A stretch of 64,000 bases of DNA from NCBI RefSeq assembly GCF_904849725.1, contig NW_025422570.1, positions 1-64,000 of the forward strand. Reading direction: 5' to 3'. The position numbers and the translations under genes were made by a program. The DNA comes from Hordeum vulgare subsp. vulgare. Taxonomy: Eukaryota; Streptophyta; Magnoliopsida; Poales; Poaceae. This document shows positions 24,299 to 37,900 of the stretch, one piece after another; the first letter of the stretch is position 1; each line of letters begins with the position of its first letter. Under the pieces are notes generated by a model that saw nothing but the letters and a program-made list of their open reading frames with translations, was not told the DNA's origin and did not search any database.

Positions 24299-26140
24299 GG
24301 CGTCGGCGTCGGGCGGGACGGGGCGATGTGTGAGGCCATGGCGACGGGGTTGGTGGGGGCGCGGCGGCACCTGGATGGCCGGGCCGAAGCGGAGGAGCGG
24401 CGGTAGGAAGGGGAGGCTGGGAAGGAAAGATGTGGTGATTGGGGTGCGGGGGCGAAGGACGTGCTTAGGTTTCATCGTGTTCTTTTTTTCACCATCGGTT
24501 TTATGTGGGGGGGATGGAGTCAGAGGTGGGATAAAAAAAGGACGAAAATAAGCCGGGAGCGGTAGCTACCAACTCCCAAATTAGGAGTAGAGATACCAAT
24601 CTCAAAAATCATTGTTACCAGTTCCTCGCGATCATACTACCTTACACTGATGTAAGTGGATTAAGCCCTAGGTGTCATAAGGATTGATTTTCAACATTTC
24701 AAAGACAAGATCGCCGCTAAGTCTTTTTTTCTTACAAGAACGTAAAAGCCTCCAGTGCCATGTTACAAATTGTTCAGCATCTCATAATTTTTTTTCCTTC
24801 AGCAAATCTCTGCACGGTGAAAATATTGTGTTCTCGTGGCAGCAAAAACCTCGCAAATAAAGTCCAAATTAAATGCATAGCATCTAGCCTGTCCAGGGAC
24901 GAATCACCGTTTTTGGAACTTGGTCGTCTCGGTTTTCCTACGGACAGCTATAGTCAAGTAGCATGAAACATATATATACAAGATACTTAAAATTCGACAG
25001 ATAATTTGAAATGGACGAACTAATAATTAAGTACTTCAACCGCTCATCAGAGGAGATGACGTCGTCGTGGCACTAGGTGTCGGCATTGTTGGCGGCGTAT
25101 GGTTGGCCCGTACCCGAGGCCTCGGCAACATCATCGTAGGCGCTGCACTTCTTGGTGATGGTCTTATGATGCTTGGATGGTGGGGCAGTGGCACCCTTGT
25201 GCCCCACCTTGCGGCGGCGCTCCTCCTCCAGCCTTGGAGGAGTCTCCGAAGACTTCTGAACCAAATGGTACGTCTCCTCAAGCCTCCGATCGTCAGCTTC
25301 ATAATCACTAAGACACAGTGTCCACGATGAATCGGATGTGGCCGAATCAGTGTCCTCGACCAAATTGGACGACGAGCCGGGGGGACGGCAATGACCGAGG
25401 AGTCGCGCTTGGCATTAGCATGTGGTAAGCAGTTGGGGATCCTGCTGGCCTGTGCTGGACCATCTTATTGGGGGGGGGGGGGGCATCGCCTTCGCCGGTG
25501 AGGGAATGGACTCAGAATTTGGTATCTCATCGACTTTTTGGACTTGTAGCGACGTAGCGCACGGCTCTGGCGGCGGCACTCGTACAAATAGGCAAGAGTG
25601 GAGAGGCGGGAAAGCAGCGAAACGGCGGGGAGAAGAAGCGGGAAGGTGGCGGAACGGCGGAAAAAGGAGGCGGGAAGACAGAACAATATAATGGCGGGAA
25701 CATGAGGTGATCCTTGTTAATGATATTGTGAAGGCGTGAACGATATGGTCAAACTACGAAGACGGATAAGTTGAAATAACCGTGTGCGATATTTCGCACA
25801 CGATTAGTCATGAAAAAAATCGTGTGCGATATTCTATACAAGGAACACGGCTGCAGAATTCGGTAACGGCTTTAAAGTTGTTGTGTAACCGACGTGCATG
25901 TCACAACGCACACGGAATGCTACATCCGTGTGTGATGGGAGGGTGTAATTCGTTTCTTATTATTGATAACAAGGGATAATATTGCAGATATAGTAAAGTC
26001 TACAAAAGCCAATTGAAAACATATGTGTATGGAGCTCAGGGAAGATTACTTGTAAATTATCGTGACAAATTATTTGTAACAATTACTTTAGGTGTAGGCT
26101 TGGCATCACTATCAGTCTGTGGTTCAATATTATTATTGTG

Positions 26141-26284
26141 TACGTCCTTTTCATCTGTCTTAACACTATCCATTTTCTTATGAGGGATGTTGATGATGTT
26201 GCTAAAAAGAGCCTCACCTACATTCTTTTCCATGTGCATAACATAAACGTTACGGGGAAGTTTTAGGTCCTTGGAGTGGGGGAG
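26141..26284 (-). pseudogene. CACTA transposase (TNP2-type) fragment, U2
   Basis: Same translation as the U1 fragment, with one silent change near 26216. Confidence 0.6.
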
Positions 26285-26632
26285 TGTAATGTTGATATGT
26301 TGATACCGTGCTAAAACTTTAGGATGTAAAAGCAACGGAGCAGATACATGTGTGTAAGGAAACGGGTGGTACAACTTTATTGCAAGCCATGGGCGCACAT
26401 TATTACATGCACATACACAAACACACACATTACCCTTGAAAGTAGGTAGATCGAGCTGCAGCCCGCAAAGTGGGACCCCATCGTCCTTATTCACCACGTA
26501 CAAACACACACATAGCCAGCTAGCATAGCATGCAGCTGGGGTTTAATTGGAACGTACATACGTGCTAGGATCTGCAGGTACGTACGTGTGGGATCGATGG
26601 GATAGAGTAGAGCTGCTAGCAAGGTGGATGGT

Positions 26633-27806
26633 TCATTCGGGCGCGACCCCGACGTAGGCGCCGATGGCGACGAGGCTATCCCCGGAGCTGCCGAAGAAGG
26701 CGACCGCGGCCGCATCATCCAGTGCACCGTTGTCCGGCAGCGGCACGCTAAAGGTCTTAGTCCCTGCAGATGGGTTGCGCCCGAACGTGTGCGAAGCCCC
26801 CTGGTTGGTGTCGAAATTGAGGAAGGTGATGCCATAGGTGTCGTAAGCGCCGGTGATGCTGCTCACGTACTCGCTTTGGTTCATGAAAATCTGCACCACA
26901 TCACAAGCATGCAAAAACTAACTAAGTATACTTGTATAGTAGACAAGTAGAAAGGAAATTAATTAACGTACGGTATGCTCCTCTCCAGCTTTCTTGCCCC
27001 AGAGGGGGACACTAATGGCCTGGTCACTCTTGGTAAGGTAGGTGAAGGAGAAGCCATGGATGCGCTCGCTGCTGTGGATGGTGAAGCTCTCCAGCTTGCA
27101 TGGATCGGCATCTGGCCTGATGTCCCGTGGTGCGCCGCTTTTGGCGCCCCACTTACCGACCTTGGCGGGCGAGCCTTTCACGTAGACGCCCAACGCCTTG
27201 AGGGTCACGTCTGAGCGGCCAAAGAAGGCGACCAACTCGCCTTTCCCCTGCGGCAGCGGCAAGCTGAACTCGCCTCCCTGCACCGGATACCCGTAGGTCT
27301 TGTGCTTGGTCGTGTTCGTTTCTAGCGTGAGCGATCCGATGCCCTCATTGTCGAAGGTGCCGCCCACGAGCTTGAGCTGCTCGCCTTCCCTCATTTCAAT
27401 GGTGTTGGGATTCCCGCTGTTGCTGCCCCAGATGGCGCTCTTGACGCTGCTCCCCTGCTGGTCCACGTATTTGAAGGAGAAACCTTTGATGCCGCATACC
27501 CCAGGAGATTCGACGCTATAGATGGTGATGCTCTCTAGGCGTTGGGGCCTGCTTTCGGCGTTGATATCCTGAGGGGATCCGTCTGGTGCACCCCATGCAC
27601 CAACCTTCATCACAACCTAAATGCATCACAAATTCATTAATCAACATCCTGCACATGCATTTCATTTCTCTATACATGTATACATCCATCCAACTCTAGC
27701 TCATTGATTCATTGGTATTTATGCGTGCCATGTTTGTATATATAAAACAGCTACGGTAAAGAAAAAAAGGTTACATGCACATACTACCCATATTTCTTAC
27801 CGCCAT
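26633..27806 (-). CDS. Two-domain jacalin-related lectin, copy 2 (U2)
   Basis: Exons 27801-27806, 26972-27616 and 26633-26890. The protein is identical to copy 1. The coding sequence differs from copy 1 at one silent site that I found (27101, Pro174 CCG to CCA). Intron 1 carries three private changes, in the CTAGCTCATTG, GTATTTATGCG and AAAAAAAGG stretches. All splice signals and the TATA box are unchanged, so this copy should be as functional as copy 1. Confidence 0.92.
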
Positions 27807-27902
27807 CTTTTTCTGGAGCTACTTCAACTGCAAGTCCAACTCTGAAATGTATGTGTGTGTGAGAGTGTGTTGCGATGGATCGTATGATCAGGCATGGCCG
27901 CC

Positions 27903-27910
27903 TATTTATA
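27903..27910 (-). promoter_or_regulatory. TATA box of lectin copy 2
   Basis: TATAAATA at the same distance from the start codon as in copy 1. Confidence 0.75.
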
Positions 27911-28476
27911 GCGAGTTTGCGCCCAACAATGATACTATCTGCATGCTACAGTTGGCATCAATTAGTCACATAGGCTATTAATTGCATGGAGTGAGTAGGT
28001 CACTAATTAATAGCTTAGACTTATAGAGTCCGTTGGTTCAATGAATCCTAAGCCTATGACACCCCGCTACCGACTAGATCGTGATGACGCGCGTTGTGGC
28101 GCCGGACCATTTTTTCAATAGATTGTTTGGATTTTCTTACAAATTTATATGGAGGCAACAAAAAGTATCACATTGTTACACCCCATCCATTCTGACAAAG
28201 CGACCATAGAAATATTTAAAAACATTGACGCTAGAAATATGTGAACTTCTTCACAAAAAAAATCAATTCATTGCGGTTATTATAGTTGAGAAATATTTCC
28301 GAATTCACAAGCTAGCTAGGTTAATCCAAGTTTTTTATCGTGTATTCACATCAATCACAGCCAACAAAAGAAGCACATAATTCTTTTGCGGCTTGATGAT
28401 CCGGTGTCCTCCTCTTTTACACACCAACATGATCCAGATGGAGCATGGGTGACCACACTGCTTGTTGGCCAGTGGT

Positions 28477-29071
28477 GATTGTACTATTCCAACTAATTTG
28501 TGGTCACGGATTGAGTCTGATGCATTCCCATGGCGCCTGCTGATTGTACCGTTCCAATTAATTGGTGGTCACAAAATGAGTCAGATGCATTCCCATGACA
28601 CCTATCAAGTTATAGTTGGATTTCTCGTGCTGCAATTAGGCCTTCCGTAATGCATTGTATCTTAGCGTGTTATCCTAGGTATGACTAGGATCTAAGAAAC
28701 AACCATCCTAATGCATTGTTTCTTAGAGGTTGTATCTAAAATAAGTTGCATTAAATGTTTTGGGGCTAATACTTGCTTGTGATTGGGCTAGCATCTTTTT
28801 TTGCCTATGATCTCATGCTAGAGCCGTATGTTATATAAGATACAACTACACTCTCTTTCTTCATTAACTATGGTGCCACATAAGCAAATTGCCTATGATA
28901 CCGCGCTAAGATACTCTCATTACGGAAGGCCTTAGTTGTTGGTTGCAAAATGAGTCACGTGCATTCCCGTTTACTTAGCCTATGAAGCTAGCTACAGCTG
29001 GATTAATTGATCATGGTGCCTCTACTATTCGAATTTATTGCTGGTCTAAAAGAGAGTCAAATACATTCCCA
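28477..29071. repeat. About 90-bp minisatellite (U2)
   Basis: As in U1, but 25 bp are missing from the end of the first repeat copy (after GGCGCCT near 28538). Confidence 0.75.
28639..28931. mobile_element. Tourist-like MITE, U2, 293 bp
   Basis: Same termini as in U1, flanked by TTA on both sides (28636-28638 and 28932-28934). The 3-bp TTA/TAA duplication and the GGCC start fit the PIF/Harbinger superfamily. Confidence 0.92.
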
Positions 29072-29297
29072 TGACCTTGTTCTTAGGTTTTGCATATTCT
29101 CAGTCAAGTTTCTTCTTCTCCGTGCGAAGCGATATGGTGGAAGCCATCATGTTTCTCCATCAGCATGATGATTTACGCTTGGTTGATGTTAGCGAGATGG
29201 GCTCACTGTTCGCGGAAGTTATCGTTGCCTCTCATTTTCGAAATGCTGGGTCTAGGTTGCTGGACACATATTGAGGAATCGCAGCCCTCGCAGAACA

Positions 29298-32200
29298 CAC
29301 TACTAGAAAAAAGGCTGTTAGTGGCGCACATGTTTTGGATACTTATGGCGCACTATAGGTGCGCCACTATTATCACGCCACTACTAATAAATAGTAATGA
29401 CGCACGCATGGTGCGTCACTGTTAATATACATAACAGTGGCGCATCACCTGGTGTGCCATTACTAGGCCCACAAGTGCGCCACTGCTGTGGGTTACTAAT
29501 GGCGTATTTTTAGATAATGCGCCACTGAGGTGTTTATTTATGTGGGCCACTAAAATGCAATATGGTGCGTCACTACTATGAATATTAGGAATTATTTTTT
29601 TTGCTTTTCTGATATTTGCAGAGGTTACAAAATACATTACAACACAGAATATAAACAGCACAACATATAAACAACAGATTTATCGAATACAATAAAAGAT
29701 TAGTCTCCGAATACAATTCATCATAGTGATACATATATAAGTGATGTAGAAGTAAGTTATACATATTCTATACAATAGTTTCATAAAATATCATGACATC
29801 ATCTCGAAAATAGTGATACATAGTGATGTAGAAGTAATCATCATAGTCAATGAGACATCATATAACAAAAGTTGGTCACTAGTCATAACCACAACTCCTC
29901 CTCATCATCATCGTCAACTCTAACACATTGTAGCACATCATCACATCATCTCGGAAATAGCTAATAATCATCATAGTCATTACCGCCAATACTATTTAAT
30001 ATCATTTTCGTCAATGAGACATCATATAACAAAAGTTGGTCACTAGTCATAATCACAACTCCTCCTCCTCATCATCATCAACTCTAACACATTGTAGCAC
30101 ATAATAACACATTGTACCTAGGACCTACTCCTCTGCTTAGGTAGAATATCATAAAACAAGATAGACCCTGACTCTCCATTATGGAGAATGGAGATGATCT
30201 TGTCTCCAATTCTTGGCCTATGCACAATGTTGCTTCCGAGTAGCTCTCTACGATTGACCATACATTTTTTCCAATCTTTGATTGTCATGACTTCATCGGT
30301 TTTAGAAATCCGGTATGGACAGGAGTGATGCAGATACATAGGCTGACCTGGCCGTGCTGGTCGTATCATCATAACATCAACGCGACCTCTTGGTAACATC
30401 AGATGAGGCACACAATCTTGCGGGATTTTCTGTTGAAAAACATAGTATTAGCTTTGTAGCTAGCAATGTAGTTTAGTTTTACAAGAATTTATGCAAAATA
30501 TGCATGGATGTCGTAATAGTAGAAAATCTTACCATGCAATCTCCATGCATGTTACCGTAGTTCACCACGTGCACTGGTGGCACATATTGACCATAATGTT
30601 GGGGAGTTTGCTGATAGGTATTGTAATTCTCAAAATTATTGATAAATGCGACAAGAAGATGTTTCACCTTACAAGTTAATTCTGCTTCATCATTGTAGTA
30701 ATAGGTTCTGCCTACCATTTTCCGTTCATTTTTTGAAGAATGAAAATAAGATATCAATGGAAATAAGTTGTCAACTATTTTTAAATAAAAAATATAAATT
30801 ACTTAATAAATGTGGTGGAGAAACTCACATAATGGTAGAACTGGAGGCGTACGCACATCGACGATATTACCTTCAATTTCATCTTCCGGACGAATATCAA
30901 AGGTGATAAGCATATTAGGCTCAAATGCATAAGCCTTGCATAGTGCTACCCAAGTTTTGCATTCAAAAAAGGAGTAGGTGTCTACATTGTACAATTTTAC
31001 GGCAAAAGTATAACCATGCTCGGTCCTCAAGTGAACTATCTTTACCTCCATATTTATTTCAGTACTGAAACCAATTTTATCCAACACATAATGTCTTGCA
31101 TCGCAGGGGATATGCTAGTAGAATAGTAAAAAATAAAAATTATAAGTTGAAGCAAAAGAAGTCATGCTTAATTACGAATAAAGACTTGTCATTGTGACTT
31201 ACTGTATCCACTTCGAAGTCCTCATCCAGCATGATGCTGAAGCGCCTATCATCAACTAGGTAAGGCGTGTCGCAAAGGCCGTGCTTATCTTGGCTGTATT
31301 CGCACATAACGAATTCCTCTTCGTCGTCGGACATTTCCTAAAATAGAGAAAATTTGGGCATGACATTTACTAAAAAGTGGACATATGGAGCGTCTGAAAT
31401 TTGCCGAAACGGAAATGAATCAACATTCTGACAAAACATAGGCCACTCGGATATAGCAACAATGAACAAGTACAAAAGATGCTGTAAAATAGAGAATATT
31501 ATGAACAACATCTCATGCCTAACCATATTGCAAAATTTCTTATACCAAAACATAGGCCACTCGGATATAGCAACATTATAAGTCTCTTAACCCCTAGATG
31601 CATTGGTAGACCCTCATACCAAAATTACTGATAAACACTACTACTATCTCCTATCCACATATATTACTTTAGATGGATTGAATAACCTTTGGACAAACTT
31701 TAGGTGAAAATATTACTATCTACTATAGAGATAGTAACTTAGACTAATAATTCTACGTAGTTGCACCATTCATCCATCCATCTAGCAAGCAACTAGCACC
31801 ACTAATCCATCCTTCAAGCAAATCATATACGGAGTACTACCTACCGTCAGCATACATCCATCTATCCACCATCCATGTGTGTAACTAGTAGTACAAACTA
31901 TATTTACATTTCTGCCATATGAACACACCTATAATAAAATTATTTCTGCCATATCAACACAATACTATCAATACATCTATATGAAAATTTTGTCTGCCAT
32001 TTCATCACAATACAATCAATACATCTATAGAACACATCATAGCAAATCAGAGGAGCTGCTCACAGGAGAAAACCACTTCCAAAAAATCAGAGTCGGGCCA
32101 TGGGGAGGGGGGATGAGGGTGGGGCGCCGTTCGCCGGAGTAGGTCGCCGGAGGGGCCGGACCGGGCTAGGAGCTCGCGGCGAGGGAGGGATGGACCCGTA

Positions 32201-32739
32201 GGGAGGAAGGAGGCGTTGGGATCGGGCCGAGGGAGGGGTGGAGCCCGTGGAGAGGGAGGAGTCGTCGGGTTTGGGCGGAGGGAAAGATCGCCTGAGATGG
32301 CCTCGGCGGCCGCGGCGACGGCGGTGGGGGGCGAACCCTAGAAGCAGCGAGCGACAGAGGAGAGAGAGGAGCCTGGTCGAGTGCGTGAGGAGCCTGGGGT
32401 CGGGTCGAGTGTGGGAGGAGCCTGGGGTCGGGTCGGTGGCATTTTGCATGTAATAAGAGCAAAGATTGTTAGTAGTGGCGCACCGTAGGTGTGGTGCGCC
32501 ATTACTAGTTAAAACTAGTAACGGCGCACTTTCCCCTGGTTCACCACTGCTAAGTCTGGAAAGGGTGTGGGACGAGGACAAAAACTAGTAATGAGCACCG
32601 CACAACAGGTGCGTCATTAGTAATATGGCAAATAATGGTGCACCTATATGTGATGCGCCACTACAATATAGCAGTGGCGCATCACATACATGATGCGTCA
32701 TTAATGTCCATATTAGCTATAGCCGTTTTTCTAGTAGTG
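29298..32739. mobile_element. Complete CACTA (En/Spm) element in U3, 3442 bp
   Basis: Same length, same TIRs and same ACA target-site duplication as the U2 copy, so this is a copy of one insertion event carried along by the tandem duplication, not a separate insertion. Its internal variants match U1 rather than U2 (for example in the second and first coding exons of the carried gene). Confidence 0.92.
30118..31334 (-). CDS. CACTA-borne split gene with B3-like motifs, U3 copy
   Basis: Exons at 31203-31334, 30829-31114, about 30533-30747 and 30118-30429. All exon translations that I compared match U1, not U2, which supports exchange between units. The donor sites and the CAACAG acceptor are present; the exon 3 acceptor is again TT. 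Confidence 0.5.
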
Positions 32740-32954
32740 ACATGATCACCAGCGACACTAGCATAAGCTTGGGAATGCAGTGTCTCGAGGGATGGCAAAC
32801 TTCATATATTGTCCGAGGGAAGTTCCGGTGCAAGCACATGAGGCGAGTGTCAAAACCAGATTGCGAAGGGGCCAATGCATGTATGTTTATCTCTTAAGTT
32901 TCAACTTTGAATGACATGTTTATTCTTATCCTGATGATTGCAGTGGGCCACCCG

Positions 32955-33343
32955 CACTAGTAGGAAATATCTTAGCAGTGGCCTGGCAATTTGGCCCTTA
33001 GTGGCCTGATTTAGAACCGCCACTGATTATGCGACAGGTAATGGCTACTGGTGGTGTGTGGGATCACACGCTACTGATAACAAGTTATTAGTTGTGTGCT
33101 TTCGTTTGCGCACGCCACTGATAAAACCAATTCTAGCGGCGTGACCGTACAACGCACGTCACAAATATCTATAGAAAGCGAGTGGCGAGCCATTTATGTC
33201 ATACACCCTTGCAAGATATATGAAAAACAAAAAAAAATCATGGACGACGATTTGGTTGTCCTCTTAAATCTCCACGATGATGCACGGGAGGGAATCGCTC
33301 GGGTCGACGCCAGATTCCCTCCGGCTGGCGCTGCCTACTAGTG
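32955..33343. mobile_element. Small CACTA-like MITE (U3), 389 bp
   Basis: Same termini as in U1, with one extra A in an A-run. The flank just downstream has lost the ATCATATTTGAGAATACGAA stretch present in U1 and U2 (near 33451). Confidence 0.5.
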
Positions 33344-34892
33344 AGAGGGGTGTGACCCAGACCTCACGTCGCATAGCCGGGGACAAGTGCCATGTGCACA
33401 TGCTTCGCTTGATTGCAGCGGTCCGTAATCTTGGATAACCCGACAAATAATGAAGCAGCAGTAAGTGTTCCACTGATAATAAAAATGTTCATTTATGCTT
33501 ATGTAATCATATTTTTGTTTTTCTACCCAATTTACCTAAGGGCATCCCATTTATGGTATTTAGTATATCAGTTACTTGATTTCCTAATTAATTGAAATCC
33601 TTGTTAGCACTCTTCTCCATGACTATGATACACTGCATACAAGAAGTGTCTAGGTGCACCAAACTCGCGTAATTCTTCTATGTTGCGGAACATGGTGGCC
33701 TGTTGGTAGAGAGGCACGTGAACATTTCATTAATGCACCATGTATACAATCTATAATGACAATTCATATCCCATGTTGCATGTTTGTTTTTGCCATGGCT
33801 TATTATTTGTCTTGGCACTATGGATTGGTTTTATTTACTGAATACATGGATGTGTATGTTGTCATTCCAAGCCAATTTGTGTATGTTAACCTTACTTTTT
33901 TATCTTAGTATATATGCGACTTTCAATATTTATTGACTAATATAATGTTATATTTGTACAAGTATAATATATTTTATGTGCCCATATATATTATAAAATC
34001 CTAACTAGGTGACTATGATACACTGCATACAAGAAGTGTCTAGGTGCACCAAACTCGCGTAATTCTTCTATGTTGTGGAACATGGTGGCCTGTTGGTAGA
34101 GAGGCACGTGAACATATGCACCAAACTCACCTTCCTTTTTTATCTTAGTATATATGTGACTTTCAATATTTATTGACTAATATAAGGTTATGTTTGTACA
34201 AGTATAATATATTTTATGTGTCCATATATATTAAAAAATCCTATCAATTATCGTATAAATAGACGGGCACGGCAACGAGCCAGCAACCCTTGTTCCTTGC
34301 TCGCGCTTATGTGTATGCACGCTGCACCCAGACCAGTCAATCGGCTGGGTCTCTTCATATTGGACCTAGTCAATCGATCACCATGCACGCGCGCGCCCCA
34401 TGGTTGGACGCATGCACCCAAGAAGCCCATCCAATCCCTTCTCTTCTAGCTATGCCCATTCATGCAGCCAGGCACGCCTTTGATAGGTAGGGTGGTTTCG
34501 CCGGTTCGCCTGCGGACTTTGATAGTTTTGGCCGTTTTTCCTATATGAGGACAATTTTTTAGATGGGTTCTTTTTACCGTCCCGTCTGAGGCTATCACAA
34601 GAGGCCCGGCGGCGTCCGAGGTCACGGGTCCTGTGGAGCGGGGGACCGTCCCGGCTGGATCTAACTTGTCGCACTAGGGTTGCAGCGGCGGCGCTCCCAC
34701 GGGCGAAGAAGACGAGCAATGCATCTTGTCGGCGAGGAGACTCGTCGGCGCAACAGATGGAGGACCAGAGCCTCAGCCGCCTTGCAAACTCATCTCCTGC
34801 TATCAAGCCAAGAGTCGTTGGTAGGACGGGATGCTAGTAGGGGTCCTGGCAGAACCTGCTCCGGTTCGTCTAGGCTGATCTGAGGGAGCGCA

Positions 34893-34930
34893 TGAGAGAG
34901 AGAGGGGGAGGGAGGGAGGGAGAGAGAGAG

Positions 34931-34967
<37 letters not shown>

Positions 34968-34969
34968 CT
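34893..34969. repeat. GA/GATA compound microsatellite (U3)
   Basis: Intermediate-length allele of the same locus, about 77 bp. Confidence 0.95.
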
Positions 34970-37900
34970 GACTGATGGGGCAGGGTCGGTTGACCCGAGC
35001 CAGCCCACTTAAGTGGATGGACCCACTATCAGAAGGGCAGAAGGGTAATTTGATAAATCTAGTTAAATTCAAATAACGTTCAAACTTCAATGATTTGCTC
35101 ACAAAATTCTACACACCCAAAAATAAATAAAAATATGCTACACACTCCTAAATTTATGAGCAATTTTAATATAACTTTTGTTTTGTGCTTAAAGAAACCT
35201 TTTCTTTCAATGAAAAATTCAAAGATCCTTAAGTGGAAATGATTTGAAATTATTTTTATTAAAATTAATTTCTTGAGGAAAATATATGGGAAACTTTTTA
35301 TAAAGGTCAATTATATGAACTACTTGAATTTCAAATCATAACAAGTTTATTCCTCATTATAAATGTTTATGAAACCCTAATAATACACATTTACTTAGGA
35401 AAAATTCTCAAAAACACTTTTAAATCAAATTTTGGGGATTAAAAAAGGGCATCTCATTATATGCATAATAGTATGAATTTGGATATTAAACATTGTCGTA
35501 TCAGACAATGATGCTGATTTTCAGAACCCGAAGTTCGCGGGTCACTCAAAGATTTAGACTTCACTTTATCTCAGTCTCAAGGAAAGTTCATTCTTGCATA
35601 TCAACTAAAGTATTTTACTACAGTACTTTTAAAAACTTTATTTTATTTCTGCATGATTGATTGGTTGGTGAAACGACAGACTGATTGTTGTGGTGGAGGT
35701 TACATCGTACCGGAAAGTTAGGACTAATAACAATTGTTCCACGGCTTATAGAGCGCCGTATTTACGCGTCAACCAAAGGTTCTGGTATGGGCCGGAGGGG
35801 TCATAAGTATCTTCTTCCTTATAACATATTCTCGGATACGCTGCCTGGTTGGGTCGTTGATACAACCAACGTGCGTGGGAACGCCGTGAACTTTCCCCGA
35901 CGGGTCCGATGAAGGTAGTGATGTCTCGGGTGGGGTGACAGAGATGGATTGGGGCCCACGTAGGCCAGGGATCTGATCTGTCACGACAAGGGCGAATGTG
36001 TGGGGTTGAAGAATACTCGGAATGTATCCAAGAATCTCAGACATGACAAACCACACTCTGGAGTGTGAAACTTGTATCAGGGGTAATGCTACTTTTGGGA
36101 AAGGTGGCGCACCTCTGCAGAGTGTATCAAATTGTGACAGTTACATCCGTGTTCCTGAAAGAAACTATGTTCGCGGTGGAAAAGGAACCTTAACTGATTC
36201 TCAAACCCGTGAGGGCTGACTAAACTTGTTGTGTGACCCTCGTTACTCAACCCATCCATTGACCCTTTGCTTAGATTTTGAGGAGGTCAACAATGATGTC
36301 AACGATCAGAGCACCGAAGGCCCCAGGAATTCTAGTACGAAGCGCCAGATCTATGCGCAGGAGTAGAAGGAGTCGACTACATCATCGCATACGGAACTGA
36401 TGACAATAGAGAAGATGAATCAGAGGAGTAACTGAAAGTGAGACTAGACTAGTATTAGAAGGTAACCTAGTCGAGCAGCTCTAGTATCTAAATTGTTGGG
36501 CTATCATGTTTCTCAGTTAGCTTTTACAAGTGTTAGGTCAACTATCTCAAGTTGAGTACGTACCGTTTGATCTTTATTTGATGTCTGAGGAAGAGGTTGA
36601 ACAGTTTATGCACTTTTGGCTTGTAATATTAAGCGTTCTGTAATATTAGTGGACCGCAATATTTCTGTTGTACTACTCTGAGGGATGTAATATTTATGCA
36701 AAAGGACTTCCATGAGTGTTATGTCAATGAATTGTGCACTACGCATGCAGGGTTGTACGGGGTCACCGTGCCACCCCTCTTGTCGCCGACGAGACTGTCA
36801 GACGTGAGAGGAGAGGGGGACAGGGGTGGCGGCGCTAGGGAAGCCTTAGCTTGGTGGGGTGAGAGAGTACCCGTTTGTGACTGACCCACTTCTGTCCAAA
36901 TCATATGACCTATTTTTTGGTTCTCAAGTAAAAGTGACCATTTATAGATTACTATTAGAACGCACGTGCGTTGCTACGGGCTACAATGTATGTAAATAAA
37001 TTAAAAAATAAACAAATAAGGTCATCTTCAAGGTCGATGTTTATTTCTCACTCGTACGTTCGAGCGTGTTCAGACATCAAACAGGCACACTGTCTACAAA
37101 CTCCGGGCTCCCTCAAATAGAGTCCATGTGTTAGGGAGAATGTGGTTGTCCAGACTATCCACAATGTTATCTCCAAACATGCGATCCCGACTCAAAAACG
37201 TCACCCCATGACGCGCTCTTCCATTTTCATGCCGAATTCTCCCCTTGTCCCTCGGTTTCCCTCCGTAGCAGGACAATTCTCATTGGAGCCCTCTTCTTTA
37301 AAATCGGATGACACCCATCTCACCTTCGTCATGGCTTCCTATTTCCTTCACACCCTAATTCCTCATGCATCGCCAAGGAGGAGTCCCCCACTAGCTATCC
37401 CGCTCTCCTTCCTAATCACCACCCCTAGTATTCATGTTGATATACCACCGGCATCAAAGAGGCCGAGGTTTGCGCCGCCTATGATGCCCGCGAACCAATA
37501 AGGAAGATCCGATGTCTCATGTGCCATTGTTACCGTGTCCTTTATTAACTCATGAAGCAAAACCGCTTGCTCATGCAATTTGCTCTACAACTTCGATAAA
37601 ATTGAATACTCCAATCGAGCCATCTGGAACAAATCGCACTACAGGATCAACACCGCAAATCATTACCGACAGAAACTTATACAACAAGCATCATTTGGTT
37701 AAAATAAAACACCACACCTAAAGAAAATGCGATCATTTGACATATACACCTCCACCATCACTTACAGTCATAGCCGCTCCATACTACAATGACATCATGT
37801 GCAGCGTGTCCGTACTACGCTGATGACTCAGAATCTCCTTCACTGCGGTTATCTACACAATCGATTACTACGCCGGTCTTCTTCAGGTAATGAACCTTGG

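Larger units (their letters stand above)
17829..26140. other. Middle block of U2 (gene-poor)
   Basis: Same order as U1: small CACTA-like MITE, local duplication, GA/GATA microsatellite, AT-rich repeat-like block, unrecognised open frames (22290-22649, 22660-22869), GC-rich block with the 337-bp segment, acidic minus-strand frame (about 25073-25363), poly-G and palindrome (25781-25802). The 10-bp palindrome of U1 7481-7490 is broken here (TGCACGTGCG). No gene recognised. Confidence 0.5.
14387..29297. repeat. Tandem unit U2, 14,911 bp
   Basis: Complete copy of the unit, from the first base of one CACTA (14387) to the base before the next (29298). In the middle block it is U3-like: it keeps the 337-bp segment 23962-24298 that U1 and U4 lack. 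Around the lectin gene it shares its variants with U4. It has the longest GA/GATA microsatellite and a private 25-bp deletion near 28538 in the minisatellite downstream. Confidence 0.95.
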